DNA of 64,000 nt from Chitinophaga agrisoli (GCF_008386695.1 NZ_VUOC01000004.1:1118327-1182326), one strand, 5' to 3'. Positions 9,688-18,270 are shown, counted from the stretch's first letter. Notes: generated from the sequence alone by a model not told the origin. Numbers and translations are program-made.

Positions 9688-12081
9688 CTAGTTGCCAATA
9701 AAAGTCTTTTTTACGCGGCCCAGGACACTCTTGTCCTCTTTCTGGTCATAGTAGCCATAGCCATAACCGGCGCCATAGCCATAACCGTAGCCGTAGGCGC
9801 TTGCTTTCTTCACATCATTCACGACCAGTTCCATTTTGGGCATCCGTTTATACACGTACAGGTCTTTTGTGAACTGCAGCTGTTGTTTGAAGGTGTGGCC
9901 CTGCCGTATCACGAACAAGGTCACATCCGCAAAGCGGCCCAGCAGCTGCGCATCTGTTACCAGGCCAATGGGAGCGGTATCTATAATGACGTAATCAAAA
10001 CGGCGGCGCAGCTCCTGGAACATTTCCGATGTCTGGTTCAGCAACATGAGCTCTGCGGGGTTGGGCGGCACGGGGCCTGAGCTGATGAGCCAACAGTTAT
10101 CATGGATGCCGGAGGGGCGGATGATCTCATTGAGCGAGGCCTTACCAATGGAATAGTTACTAAAGCCCAGCTGATTGCTGAGGTGCAGCTTTTCCGAGAT
10201 CTTGGGTTTGCGCAAGTCCATTTCCAGCAGTACTACTTTTTTGCCGGAAACGGCTAATATGGCTGCCAGATTGGTGGCGATAAAGGATTTACCCTCACCG
10301 CTCATGCTGGAGGTAAGCAGGATCACCTTTTCGTTTGCGCCGGTGAGCACAAACTGCAGGTTGGTACGCATGGCCCGGAATTGTTCCGCCACCGGGGTGC
10401 GGGCGTTGGCGGTAACCACTACCATGTCTTTATCGTCACTATGTCCTATTTCCGCAAGGATGGGCACCGGGGTATGCTGCAGGATATCGTCCTTATCCAG
10501 CACCCGCCTGTTCAGTACTTCTTTCAGGTATAAGAAAGCGGCAGGTACCACTACGCCCAGTATAAGGCCCACCAGGTAGATGAGGATCCTTTTTGGGGTA
10601 AAGGGCAGGGCATCGCTTTTAGCGGGGTCTATGACCCTTGCCACCGCCATATTGGAGGTCTTGGAAATAGCAGATTCTTCCCGCTTCTTTAAGAGATAGA
10701 GGTAAAGCTCCTGTTTTATGGTCTGCTGACGGGAATAATCGAGAAAAACGCGCTCTTTGGCGGGCACCTGGCGTATGCGGGTGGTGAGCATACCGGCATT
10801 ACGCTCCAGCTCCTGTACGCTGGCCTGTACGCCGGCCTTAAAGGAGAGCAGGTTATTGAGTATATCTGTACGGAGGCCGGCCAGCTGCTGGTCCATATTA
10901 CGGACCATAGGGTTGGATTCCGTACTGGACATGAGCTGCCGTTCCCTTTCCAGCTGCAGGGTATTGTATTTCTCTACCAGGCCGGTAAAGGTGGGATCCT
11001 GTACCACCAGGGAGGTGGGCACAATGCGTTTATTGTTCTTTTCGTCCTTTATATACTGTTCCAGGCCATCTACTACGCTTAGTTTTACCTGCTGCTCCGT
11101 TAGCTGTTTGGCAAAATCGCCGGAGCCGGTTACCAGCTGTTTGGCCTGTTCATCCAGGTCTGTGAGCTCATTGGCCTGTTTAAAGTTCTGGATGCCCTGT
11201 TCTACGCCAGCCAGTTCGCGGCTAACGATCACCAGCCTGCGGTCTATAAAATCGATGGTACTGTCCGCGATCCTGTTCTTATCTTCCACGCTGGCGGCCA
11301 GGTAGGTTTGCAGCAGGCGGCTGAGCACCAGCTCCCCTTTTTCCGGCACTGCGTAGACCAGGTTCAGGTCTATGGTGCTTACCTGGCGGTTTGGCACATT
11401 AAACTCCACCAGGCCTTTGTATTCCGCCACGGCATCGTCAATGGATTTAATGCGCACCAGATAAGCAGGTTGCTCCAGGGGGAAACGCGCGGTCCTTTCC
11501 ACACGTATCAGCCCTTCCGGCAGCTGTACGGTATCACCCCAGCGGGTGGTACGGGCAAGATCGCCTTTCGTCAGGCGGAAGCCTTTTTCCCCATCCGGCT
11601 CCAGTATATAGGTAACCGGTTTGAGGGTATCTTTCAGGTACAGCACATGTACATGAAAGGGCAGATTGCCGTACTGCTCTGATTTCTTGACACGCCCCTG
11701 CACATAACAGGTCACGTTCAGCTCCATGGTCTTTACCACCCTTTCCATAAGGGAGCGGGAGTTGAGGATCTCCACTTCGTTATCTACATTGCTCTTGTTA
11801 TCAAAGAGCTGCATCTGCTCCATGATCTCCTCGCCAGCGCCGCCGCCTTTCTGGGCATCCTGCACCAGCACCTTGGCGGTGATATTATAATAGGCCGTGG
11901 AATAGCGCAGATATAACCAGGCCCCTATAACGCCCAGTATAGCACAGATAATAAAGAGGTACCAATAGCGAAGGTATTTATCCAATACTTTTCTCAGGTT
12001 AGGGGCATTACTCTCCGGCTGGTCTGTAGGGTAGAGACCATTTGTGCCAGATTTACCATTACTGTATATGTTGTCCTGCAT
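9688..12081 (-). CDS. Wzc-like polysaccharide co-polymerase with tyrosine autokinase domain
   Basis: 797 residues. A Wzz-type N-terminal region has a membrane helix at about 40-60 and a second near 505-525 that brackets a long periplasmic part rich in coiled coil. The cytoplasmic BY-kinase follows: Walker A SGEGKS at about 594-599, Walker A' LLEMDLR at about 618-624, Walker B YVIIDTA at about 697-703. The C-terminus carries a tyrosine cluster YGYGYGYGAGYGYGYY at about 763-778 with eight tyrosines, the expected autophosphorylation tail. It controls chain length and export together with the Wza-like lipoprotein encoded just upstream. No cognate low-molecular-weight phosphatase gene (Wzb) is seen in the window. 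Confidence 0.93.
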   Translation of the reverse strand: MQDNIYSNGKSGTNGLYPTDQPESNAPNLRKVLDKYLRYWYLFIICAILGVIGAWLYLRYSTAYYNITAKVLVQDAQKGGGAGEEIMEQMQLFDNKSNVDNEVEILNSRSLMERVVKTMELNVTCYVQGRVKKSEQYGNLPFHVHVLYLKDTLKPVTYILEPDGEKGFRLTKGDLARTTRWGDTVQLPEGLIRVERTARFPLEQPAYLVRIKSIDDAVAEYKGLVEFNVPNRQVSTIDLNLVYAVPEKGELVLSRLLQTYLAASVEDKNRIADSTIDFIDRRLVIVSRELAGVEQGIQNFKQANELTDLDEQAKQLVTGSGDFAKQLTEQQVKLSVVDGLEQYIKDEKNNKRIVPTSLVVQDPTFTGLVEKYNTLQLERERQLMSSTESNPMVRNMDQQLAGLRTDILNNLLSFKAGVQASVQELERNAGMLTTRIRQVPAKERVFLDYSRQQTIKQELYLYLLKKREESAISKTSNMAVARVIDPAKSDALPFTPKRILIYLVGLILGVVVPAAFLYLKEVLNRRVLDKDDILQHTPVPILAEIGHSDDKDMVVVTANARTPVAEQFRAMRTNLQFVLTGANEKVILLTSSMSGEGKSFIATNLAAILAVSGKKVVLLEMDLRKPKISEKLHLSNQLGFSNYSIGKASLNEIIRPSGIHDNCWLISSGPVPPNPAELMLLNQTSEMFQELRRRFDYVIIDTAPIGLVTDAQLLGRFADVTLFVIRQGHTFKQQLQFTKDLYVYKRMPKMELVVNDVKKASAYGYGYGYGAGYGYGYYDQKEDKSVLGRVKKTFIGN

Positions 12082-12097
12082 AAAAAAGAAATAAAGA

Positions 12098-12907
12098 CTA
12101 AAATTTGATCCGGGAAATAAGGATAGCCAGCAGGGTGGTTACGGACGTTATAATGGTAATGGTCCTTAACCTTGCGGCGTCTGTAGCTACAATACGGGCC
12201 TTATTAGGCTCTACATATACCACATCTCCCTGTTGCAGATAATAATACGGCGAGGTAAATAACTGGCTGTTGTTAAGGTTGAAGCGTACAAACTCCTTTT
12301 TACCCTCCTTTTCCCGGATGAGCAGCACATTTTCCCTTTTGCCGTAAATAGTCAGATCTCCTGCCATGCCCAGTGCGTCGAGCAGTGTAACTTTCTCGTT
12401 TGGCATTACGTAGGTGGAAGGTCTGGCGACCTCGCCCAGCACGGTTATCTTGAAGTTGGCGAAGCGAACGTTCACCACGGGATCCTTGTAGTATTCGGCT
12501 GCCTTATCGCGGATCTCATCCCGTACTTTGTCTGTGGTCTTGCCTTTTACCAGCACCTTACCAATAAGCGGTAGCAGCACGTAGCCCTCCTTATCCACCA
12601 GGTAACCGCTAACGCCGCCGCTACCGGAGCTCCCGGTGGCCGGCGTGCCGGTAACCTGCCAGTTAGCCGTATTCTGCTGGTTGAGCAACGCGGTAGCCGC
12701 GGGGTCCAGTGTCTGGATACTCACCTGCAGGATATCATCCGGCTGTATGACGGGGGCGTAAAAGGCCGCCTTCTCCATTGTCCGTAGTTTAATTGTATCC
12801 GGCAAGTCCCTGAAATAAGTGACATTCTTTGTGGTTACGCATGAGGTACACAGTAGAACGCATATGCCTATAAAGAAAAAATGGTGTGCCAACGGCTGTC
12901 TGATCAT
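12098..12907 (-). CDS. Wza-like polysaccharide export lipoprotein (Poly_export/SLBB)
   Basis: 269 residues. The signal peptide ends in a lipobox (LLCTSC, Cys at about 22). A Poly_export domain (VIQPDDILQVSIQTLDP, then GYLVDKEGYVLLPLIGKVLVKGKT) is followed by one SLBB-type domain (ITVLGEVARPSTYVMPNEKVTLLDALGMAGDL). The C-terminus is a hydrophobic helix (TITIITSVTTLLAILISRI), as in the shorter Bacteroidota outer-membrane polysaccharide exporters, which lack the extra domains of E. coli Wza. It probably forms the outer-membrane exit channel paired with the kinase encoded 16 bases downstream. Confidence 0.9.
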   Translation of the reverse strand: MIRQPLAHHFFFIGICVLLCTSCVTTKNVTYFRDLPDTIKLRTMEKAAFYAPVIQPDDILQVSIQTLDPAATALLNQQNTANWQVTGTPATGSSGSGGVSGYLVDKEGYVLLPLIGKVLVKGKTTDKVRDEIRDKAAEYYKDPVVNVRFANFKITVLGEVARPSTYVMPNEKVTLLDALGMAGDLTIYGKRENVLLIREKEGKKEFVRFNLNNSQLFTSPYYYLQQGDVVYVEPNKARIVATDAARLRTITIITSVTTLLAILISRIKF

Positions 12908-12985
12908 ATATTCCTATCTGGATTTTATCATTAATATGCTTTTAACCTCCGGTGGTGGCCGGAAGCTGAAGCGTGAGGTATGTTG

Positions 12986-14923
12986 TTATATCTTTATCTT
13001 GTCTTTATCCAATTGCTCATATGCGGAGTTTTTGCTGATGAACTCCGGCACCAGTTTTTTCATGAGGGCTACGGTTGGCGTGATGTAATGCTTGTGTGCA
13101 GAGTTAATTAACTGTTTGATACTCTCTTCTACTTCCATAAAATCGTATTCGCGTACCCTGGCTATGAGGATCTTTTCGTGATAGGTGGGCATTGTATTTT
13201 CTGCCGTGTTCAGTAATTCTTCGTACAGTTTTTCTCCCGGGCGCAGGCCGGAGTAGATGATCTGGATATCCTTTCCGGGCTCCTTGCCGCTCATACGGAT
13301 CATCTTTTTAGCCAGGTCTGAGATCTTTACGGGCATCCCCATATCAAAAACGAAGATCTCTCCTCCATGCCCCATGGCGCCGGCTTCCAGCACCAGCTGG
13401 CAGGCTTCGGGGATGGTCATGAAGTAACGGGTTATATCCGGATGGGTAACCGTAAGCGGTCCGCCATGTTCCAATTGTTTTTTAAAGCGGGGAATGACGG
13501 AGCCGTTAGAGCCCAGCACATTCCCGAAGCGGGTGGTGATAAAACGGGTGGGCGGCACTTCGCCTACGTTGCCCATTTTCTGGAACCTATCGTGCAGGTA
13601 ATGGTTATACGACTGTGTAAAAATTTCCGCAATCCGTTTAGACGCCCCCATCACATTGGTGGGATTTACCGCTTTATCTGTGGAGACCATTACGAATTTC
13701 TCCACGTCAAATTGAACGGCTATTTCTGCCAGCACTTTGGTGCCCATTACGTTGTTGAGCACTGCGATGGAAGGATTCTTTTCCATCATAGGCACATGTT
13801 TATAAGCGGCGGCATGGTATACAATAGAGGGGTTGTAGATCTCAAACAGCTGCTGCATGCGGTTCCTGTCGCATACATTACCGATGAAAGGCACTACGGG
13901 AAGATCCGGCGCTATGTCGGACAACTCCAGTTCCAGCTCATATAAGGGAGATTCTGCTTTATCGCAGATGATCACTGCGCCGGGGTTTTGTTTTACCAGC
14001 TGGCGAACCAGCTCACTACCTATTGATCCGGCGGCGCCGGTAACCAGCACGGACTTACCTTCCAGCTCCCTGCTGATCTGTTTATTCTGTATTTCTATAA
14101 CAGACCTTTCGAGGAGGTCTTCGATATTTACATCCTTTAACTGGTTATTATTCCAGCCAGTGTTGATCCATTTGTCCACAGGCAGTACTTTTTGCACGCG
14201 GATGTTGAGTGCCACACATTGGTCTACCAGTTCATTGAGCAGTGCGGGCTCTATCTGTTCATCTGCGATGATCAGCAGCTTTACGCGTTCCTGCTTCGCG
14301 AGGCGTTGTAGTGACGCCGTACAGGCGGAGTAGATAGGCAACCCTTCGAGGCGTTTGCCTGCTAATGCCCATCCGTTTTCGAGGAAGGCGACTACCCTGA
14401 TATCTACGTTCCTGTCTTCCGCAATACCTTTGCGCACCATTAACCCGCAGTGGCCGGTATTATAGATAGCAGCGCGGATCTTATTTTCGTTGCTCTTACG
14501 CCAGTAGAAGCGGAAGAACCATTTTACCACGAGGCGGTATGACAACCATATTACGGTGCTGATAAAGAAGTTGATAACGATCACGGACAGCGGGAATACA
14601 TCTCTGTTGGGAGCGAGTATCCGTGAGCTGTCGATATAATAATACAATACTGCGCAAAAGGCCCCCAGACACGATATACGGCCTATATCCGCTACGCTGG
14701 TATAACGTACGATTCCGGTATAAGTACGGAAAAGTAAGGAAAGTAAGAGGGTAACGCCAATGGCTACCCATACAATAGTTGCCAACGGGTACTGTCTGAA
14801 TGCATCCAGGTCGAAATTCAACCTTAGGAGCAGTGCGAGACAGATGGCTATGCCAGCGCAACCGAGGTCTAACAATAAAATCAGCCATGAGGGGGTTATC
14901 CAAGATTTTTTAATCATGGGCAC
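12986..14923 (-). CDS. FlaA1/WbpM/CapD-like membrane nucleotide-sugar 4,6-dehydratase
   Basis: 645 residues. Four N-terminal membrane helices lie within residues 1-130. A CoA-binding-like Rossmann region comes next (KIRAAIYNTGHCGLMVRKGI), then the catalytic extended SDR domain from about residue 285: VLVTGAAGSIGSELVRQL binds the cofactor, and TDKAVNPTNVMGASKRIAE contains the MxxxK variant of the SDR active site typical of long membrane homologues. ITRYFMTIPEACQLVLEAG is also conserved in this family. The enzyme removes water from UDP-GlcNAc (C4,6 or C5 inverting) to give a 4-keto-6-deoxy sugar precursor. It is the first gene of the exopolysaccharide operon, with 78 bases to the export gene. 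Confidence 0.9.
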   Translation of the reverse strand: MPMIKKSWITPSWLILLLDLGCAGIAICLALLLRLNFDLDAFRQYPLATIVWVAIGVTLLLSLLFRTYTGIVRYTSVADIGRISCLGAFCAVLYYYIDSSRILAPNRDVFPLSVIVINFFISTVIWLSYRLVVKWFFRFYWRKSNENKIRAAIYNTGHCGLMVRKGIAEDRNVDIRVVAFLENGWALAGKRLEGLPIYSACTASLQRLAKQERVKLLIIADEQIEPALLNELVDQCVALNIRVQKVLPVDKWINTGWNNNQLKDVNIEDLLERSVIEIQNKQISRELEGKSVLVTGAAGSIGSELVRQLVKQNPGAVIICDKAESPLYELELELSDIAPDLPVVPFIGNVCDRNRMQQLFEIYNPSIVYHAAAYKHVPMMEKNPSIAVLNNVMGTKVLAEIAVQFDVEKFVMVSTDKAVNPTNVMGASKRIAEIFTQSYNHYLHDRFQKMGNVGEVPPTRFITTRFGNVLGSNGSVIPRFKKQLEHGGPLTVTHPDITRYFMTIPEACQLVLEAGAMGHGGEIFVFDMGMPVKISDLAKKMIRMSGKEPGKDIQIIYSGLRPGEKLYEELLNTAENTMPTYHEKILIARVREYDFMEVEESIKQLINSAHKHYITPTVALMKKLVPEFISKNSAYEQLDKDKIKI

Positions 14924-14969
14924 TTATAGATAAGGTTAAAACTAGATTTGTCTAGATCATCGTTTAGCG

Positions 14970-14990
14970 ATTAACATCATCAATGTTAAT
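14970..14990. promoter_or_regulatory. Inverted repeat upstream of the EPS operon
   Basis: ATTAACAT, a 5-base spacer, then ATGTTAAT: perfect 8-bp arms, centred about 57 bases upstream of the first EPS gene's ATG. The spacing suits a dimeric regulator site or a small leader hairpin. There is no direct evidence for either use. Confidence 0.4.
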
Positions 14991-15313
14991 GCCGTTTTTA
15001 AGCATCACGATACAGTGTAATGAAACTTTTGGTGATTAGTTGAAGTAAACTCATTGATTGCCTATAACTTGTAACAGTCTCTATTTTTTTTATCATCCCT
15101 TTTTGGAGCAATACCGCGCTAAAACAACCTGTGCTTACTTCCGTGGAATCTGATTTGCGGTTTGACAATCCCGCTTGCAAAATAAGCATATAAAGCAAAA
15201 GTTCCATTAACCGACCTTGAACATTCAAACATCTTTTAAAAAGAAATATCTAATAACTATCATATTATAACGATGAGAGAAAGTCATGCACGCTCAACAC
15301 TGCTTTATCACTG

Positions 15314-15327
15314 ACTTTGCGCAAAGT
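15314..15327. promoter_or_regulatory. 14-bp perfect palindrome ACTTTGCGCAAAGT
   Basis: A perfect palindrome in the divergent intergenic region, about 390 bases from either gene. It could be an operator for a dimeric regulator. It could also occur by chance in a region this long. Confidence 0.3.
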
Positions 15328-15347
15328 ATACACACTAATAAAAGATC

Positions 15348-15362
15348 GTTAAAAGCGCTTAC
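15348..15362. promoter_or_regulatory. GTTAAAAGCG box, possible GntR-regulator operator
   Basis: GTTAAAAGCGCTTAC. Its first ten bases are identical to the minus-strand reading of the three repeats in front of rhaB (22673-22734, GTTAAAAGCGTTCAAC). It lies about 350 bases upstream of the GntR-type regulator gene. Autoregulation plus control of rhaB by the same protein would explain the sharing (inference). Confidence 0.4.
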
Positions 15363-15576
15363 TTAATATTTTACTCTCAGTAGGGTTGTCCGGTAGGAAG
15401 TAGTGTAACTTGGTGTGGTGTTAGCATAGTATGTAAAGCTAAAACAACAGCCACCTGCTTTTAAAGGTGATTTAACTTTGTGGGGTGTAGACGGCCGTTG
15501 GTTTTATATAACAATCAAATTTACTTTTTGTTTTCTTAAAAATCATAAAAAAAGCGTAGACAGTGCATTTAATTTT

Positions 15577-15688
15577 TTTGTTGGAGGGGTATACCGGATA
15601 AAAGGCGGAGGGTGAATGGTAAAAGGATTTCGTTTGTTGGCGGGGTATGCCGGATAGAAGGCGGAGCGTGAATGGTAAAAGGATTTCG
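15577..15688. repeat. 56-bp tandem duplication (two copies)
   Basis: Copy 1 is 15577-15632 and copy 2 is 15633-15688. They are identical at 52 of 56 positions; the differences are substitutions only. Each contains GGTAAAAGGATTTCG near its end. Copy 2 stops 22 bases before the ATG of the GntR gene, so the array sits in that gene's leader or promoter. It might change regulator expression by copy number or hold two binding sites; neither is shown. Confidence 0.85.
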
Positions 15689-15710
15689 TGATTTTCACTA
15701 TATTTCAATC

Positions 15711-16730
15711 ATGAAACCGCTGCATATAGATACGAACAGCAAAGTTCCCGTGTACCTACAGATTGTAGATTCCATAATGGCCGCTGTGCGGGACGGGGAT
15801 TTGCGGAGGGATGAGCAGATACCGTCTATCAATGAATTCAGCGAGCAATACCTGTTATCCAGGGGAACCGTGGAAAAGGCGTATAAGGAGCTGCGGGATA
15901 AGAAGGTGATCCTGTCTGTTAAGGGTAAAGGGTATTTTATACACCGTACGGATGTGAATATGCCTTTGCGGGTATTATTGCTGTTTAATAAGATCAGTAA
16001 TTATAAGAAGCAGATATACAATACGTTTGTGAAAACCCTGGGGGAAGGGGTGTTTGTTGACCTGCATATCCATCACTCCAATGTGCAGCTATTTGACAAT
16101 CTCATCAGTAATCATTTAGGGGATTATGACCATTATGTAATTATGCCGCATTTCTACGAGCAGCCGGAGAAGGTGCTGCAGATCATCCAACAGATCCCGG
16201 AGCAGCAGTTACTGTTGCTAGACAAAGACCTGCCGGAGCTCCATGGGAAATATGCGGCTGTATATCAGAACTTTGAGAAGGATATCTATGAAGCGCTGTA
16301 TGAAGCTTTGCCCCAGCTGCGGAAATACAGCAGCCTGGTATTTGTGAATGCCGGTAACATTGTCCCTTATCCGCCGGAAATCCGCAAAGGGTTCCAGTAT
16401 TTTTGCCGGATGCATGATTTTGATTTTTCCGTGCTGGAGGGGATTGAGATGAGTACACCGGTGAAAAAGGGGCAGGCGTTTATTGTGATAGAGGAGACGG
16501 ATCTTGTGAACCTGGTTAAAATTTGCAGGAATAATCAGTTGAATATTGGGACGGATGTAGGGGTGGTGTCTTATAATGAGACGCTTTTAAAGGAGATCCT
16601 GCTGGATGGCATCACGGTCATCTCTACTGATCATGAGCAGATGGGGGCGACGGCGGCGCGGATGATACTGGAGAAGAGTGCGGAGAAGGTGAAGAATCCG
16701 TTTAAGTTGATATTACGAAGATCTTTATAG
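15711..16730 (+). CDS. GntR-family transcriptional regulator with LacI-type sugar-binding domain, probable rhamnose regulator
   Basis: 339 residues from ATG at 15711. An in-frame upstream ATG at 15672 lies inside the 56-bp repeat and gives a non-conserved extension. Residues about 8-75 are a winged helix of the GntR type (KVPVYLQIVDSIMAAVRDG, then QIPSINEFSEQYLLSRGTVEKAYKEL). The rest is a periplasmic-binding-protein-like effector domain, including GTDVGVVSYNETLLKEILLDGITVISTDHEQMGATAARMIL, as in LacI proteins. Such GntR/LacI hybrids control sugar operons in Bacteroidota. The next genes are for rhamnose use, so L-rhamnose or a derivative is the likely signal (inference). Its stop codon directly abuts that of the convergent mutarotase gene. 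Confidence 0.85.
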   Translation: MKPLHIDTNSKVPVYLQIVDSIMAAVRDGDLRRDEQIPSINEFSEQYLLSRGTVEKAYKELRDKKVILSVKGKGYFIHRTDVNMPLRVLLLFNKISNYKKQIYNTFVKTLGEGVFVDLHIHHSNVQLFDNLISNHLGDYDHYVIMPHFYEQPEKVLQIIQQIPEQQLLLLDKDLPELHGKYAAVYQNFEKDIYEALYEALPQLRKYSSLVFVNAGNIVPYPPEIRKGFQYFCRMHDFDFSVLEGIEMSTPVKKGQAFIVIEETDLVNLVKICRNNQLNIGTDVGVVSYNETLLKEILLDGITVISTDHEQMGATAARMILEKSAEKVKNPFKLILRRSL

Positions 16731-17042
16731 TTAGTCCATGTGGAAGACTTGTTCCAAGGGTTCGCTTATGGGGGAGTTATCCGGGTTGGTGAGCATCAGG
16801 TCTGACATGTAGGCCCACCAGCGTTGGACGATAGGGTCTGCGCCGAGGTCCTGGGAGGAGGAGTTGTTGGACTGGTGCTGGACGGCGAAGAGGGTGTTGG
16901 TGGATTCGTCCAGGAAGATGGTGTAGTCTGCGATGCCGTTTTGCGTTAATAGTTGTTTGAGCTCTGGCCAGATGGCGGCGTGGCGGGAGCGGTATTCTTC
17001 TTTGCAACCGGGTTTGAGGTGCATTTTGAAGGCTGTTTTCAT
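16731..17042 (-). CDS. rhaM: L-rhamnose mutarotase
   Basis: 103 residues, the usual length for this small enzyme. Conserved blocks are FKMHLKPGCKEEYRSRHAAIWPEL near the start (with the active-site-region His), NGIADYTIFLDESTNTLFA in the middle and VQRWWAYMSDLM near the end. It speeds the alpha/beta interconversion of L-rhamnopyranose so that the isomerase receives its preferred anomer. It is convergent with the GntR regulator gene with no bases between the stop codons, and it is separated from the main rha operon by a cytochrome b gene. Confidence 0.93.
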   Translation of the reverse strand: MKTAFKMHLKPGCKEEYRSRHAAIWPELKQLLTQNGIADYTIFLDESTNTLFAVQHQSNNSSSQDLGADPIVQRWWAYMSDLMLTNPDNSPISEPLEQVFHMD

Positions 17043-17154
17043 GAGGGTAATATAGGGGTTTTAGGTGATATGGGGGGTGTTTGTTGTGTATTAGATGACG
17101 TATTCCCTGCCTTTGGGTACGGCGCCAGTGAGGTATCTCGCCTTCCGGGGGCTA

Positions 17155-17259
17155 TGCCGGTAGGGTGTTAAAAACGGCTGCGCCCGCCGCGGGTAGGCTG
17201 CTCAGGAAGTTGGCTGTAGGAGCCGCGCCGGCCAAGGCCGTTTTTCACACCTACCGGCA
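17155..17259. repeat. Imperfect inverted-repeat element, about 105 bp (REP/MITE-like)
   Basis: The left arm 17155-17178 (TGCCGGTAGGGTGTTAAAAACGGC split as 24 bases) pairs with the right arm 17237-17259 with one gap and one mismatch, enclosing 58 GC-rich bases that contain further short complementary words. The arms end in AAAAACGGC / GCCGTTTTT. The whole resembles a palindromic intergenic repeat unit or a tiny non-autonomous element. No second copy was noticed in this window, so its mobility is unproven. Confidence 0.6.
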
Positions 17260-17426
17260 ATGCAGGATGGCTGCAGGATGAGTGGTGGGATGCCGTGGTT
17301 TATTAGCCCAATTAATTATTTAAGGGTATGCACGGACGATTAATGTATCAACGACCATCATATGTCTATCGGCGACCATTAATACATGGGGGAATATATC
17401 AAAGACCAGTGATACACTGATACACT

Positions 17427-17465
17427 AAACTGATATACTAAACTGATATACCAAACTGATATACT
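17427..17465. repeat. Three 13-bp direct repeats (AAACTGATATACY)
   Basis: Copies at 17427-17439, 17440-17452 and 17453-17465 differ only at the last base, and degenerate GATACAC words precede them. They lie about 70-105 bases upstream of the promoter of the cytochrome b gene. They could be slippage-derived or a binding array. Confidence 0.8.
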
Positions 17466-17531
17466 GATAGATTAACAACTAGTAGTGCACAATGACATTA
17501 ATATTTAACAAAATAGCTAACTATGACGGTC

Positions 17532-17561
17532 TTTGTATTGTACAGGCTGGTCGTATCTTTG
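17532..17561 (+). promoter_or_regulatory. Bacteroidota-type sigma-A promoter for the cytochrome b gene
   Basis: TTTG at 17532-17535, an 18-base spacer, then TATCTTTG at 17554-17561. This matches the phylum's -33 TTTG / -7 TAnnTTTG consensus. The start codon follows 24 bases later, leaving room for a short leader. It is the clearest promoter in the window. Confidence 0.75.
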
Positions 17562-17585
17562 TGAACAATTGAAAAAAATCAGATA

Positions 17586-18203
17586 GTGAGAGAGAAAAGA
17601 TTTAACCTGGTACACAGGGTTTTACACTGGGCCATTGCTTTTACCATACTATTTTTACTTTTGACGGTGCTGCTGCGTATGGGGTGGATGAATAAGGATG
17701 GCGTTGGGGAGATTATCCGGCAGCAGCTGGATAAGTCCGGGACAGACCTGAGTAGTAAGGATGCAGGACTCATTGGGAAGGCGGTACGCCTGCCTATGTG
17801 GAAATGGCATTATGTAGCGGGGTATGTGATGATAGGGCTTTACCTGATCCGGATGGTGGTTATGCTGGTTCAGGGAGTGGCCTATGAACATCCTTTTAAG
17901 AAAGGGCTTTCTGCTACCGTTAGGTTTAAGGGCTGGACGTATGTTGTTTTTTATGTGTTGCTGGCAGCGAGCCTGTTTACGGGTATGATGTCGCTGTATG
18001 GGCCTAAAAGCTGGCATCATGGTATGTCGGTGGTGCATATTAAGTCGTTGTATTATGTGGCGACGTTTATAATTTTGCATATTGGCGGCGTGCTGATAGC
18101 AGATGCAGGGGCCGAAAGAGGGATTATTTCAAAGATAATTAGTGGGGATGGGCCAGTGGATAATGGGGCTGGTGCAGTGGTATCGAGGGATAAGGCGGCT
18201 TAG
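17586..18203 (+). CDS. Cytochrome b561-like membrane protein
   Basis: 205 residues with a GTG start. About four membrane helices are visible: VLHWAIAFTILFLLLTVLL, WHYVAGYVMIGLYLIRMVVMLV, TYVVFYVLLAASLFTGMM and YYVATFIILHIGGVLIADA. Histidines at the helix positions usual for haem ligands (VLHWA, KWHYVAG, VVHIKS and ILHIGG) support a di-haem cytochrome b of the b561 / hydrogenase-b type. It should pass electrons in the inner membrane. It stands alone with its own promoter and terminator, convergent with lutC. A link to electron disposal from lactate oxidation is possible but unproven. Confidence 0.82.
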   Translation: MREKRFNLVHRVLHWAIAFTILFLLLTVLLRMGWMNKDGVGEIIRQQLDKSGTDLSSKDAGLIGKAVRLPMWKWHYVAGYVMIGLYLIRMVVMLVQGVAYEHPFKKGLSATVRFKGWTYVVFYVLLAASLFTGMMSLYGPKSWHHGMSVVHIKSLYYVATFIILHIGGVLIADAGAERGIISKIISGDGPVDNGAGAVVSRDKAA

Positions 18204-18232
18204 TGGCTGAGATTTGAAGTGTAGCAATAAAT

Positions 18233-18270
18233 AAAACGCCCGGACGCATGTAGTGCAGTCCGGGCGTTTT
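18233..18270. terminator. Bidirectional rho-independent terminator
   Basis: AAAACGCCCGGAC (18233-18245), a 12-base loop, then GTCCGGGCGTTTT (18258-18270): a perfect 13-bp stem with A/T ends that serves both strands. It lies between the convergent cytochrome b gene and lutC. A second small stem (ACGGG...CCCGT, 18283-18298) lies next to it. Confidence 0.88.

Larger units (their letters stand above)
14924..15710. other. Long intergenic region between the EPS operon and the GntR gene
   Basis: 787 bases, AT-rich in its middle, between two divergently transcribed genes. It must hold the promoters of both. It contains an inverted repeat at 14970-14990, a 14-bp palindrome at 15314-15327, a GTTAAAAGCG box at 15348-15362 and a 56-bp tandem duplication at 15577-15688, each listed separately. 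A 76-codon reading frame at 14998-15228 has no recognisable features and is not called as a gene. I found no clean TTTG/TAnnTTTG promoter pair here. Confidence 0.6.
17043..17585. other. Intergenic region with inverted-repeat element, short tandem repeats and a promoter
   Basis: 543 bases between divergent rhaM and the cytochrome b gene. It holds the large inverted repeat at 17155-17259, an AT-rich stretch with repeated GATATAC/GATACAC words, the 13-bp tandem repeats at 17427-17465 and the promoter at 17532-17561. No coding frame is convincing here. Confidence 0.7.

Noticed and set aside
14998-15228. 76-codon minus-strand frame upstream of the EPS operon
   Set aside because: No signal peptide, domain or conserved motif, and it sits in the probable promoter region.
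15472-15708. 78-codon minus-strand frame across the 56-bp repeats
   Set aside because: Its internal repeats simply mirror the tandem DNA duplication, and there is no sign of a start signal or protein-like composition.
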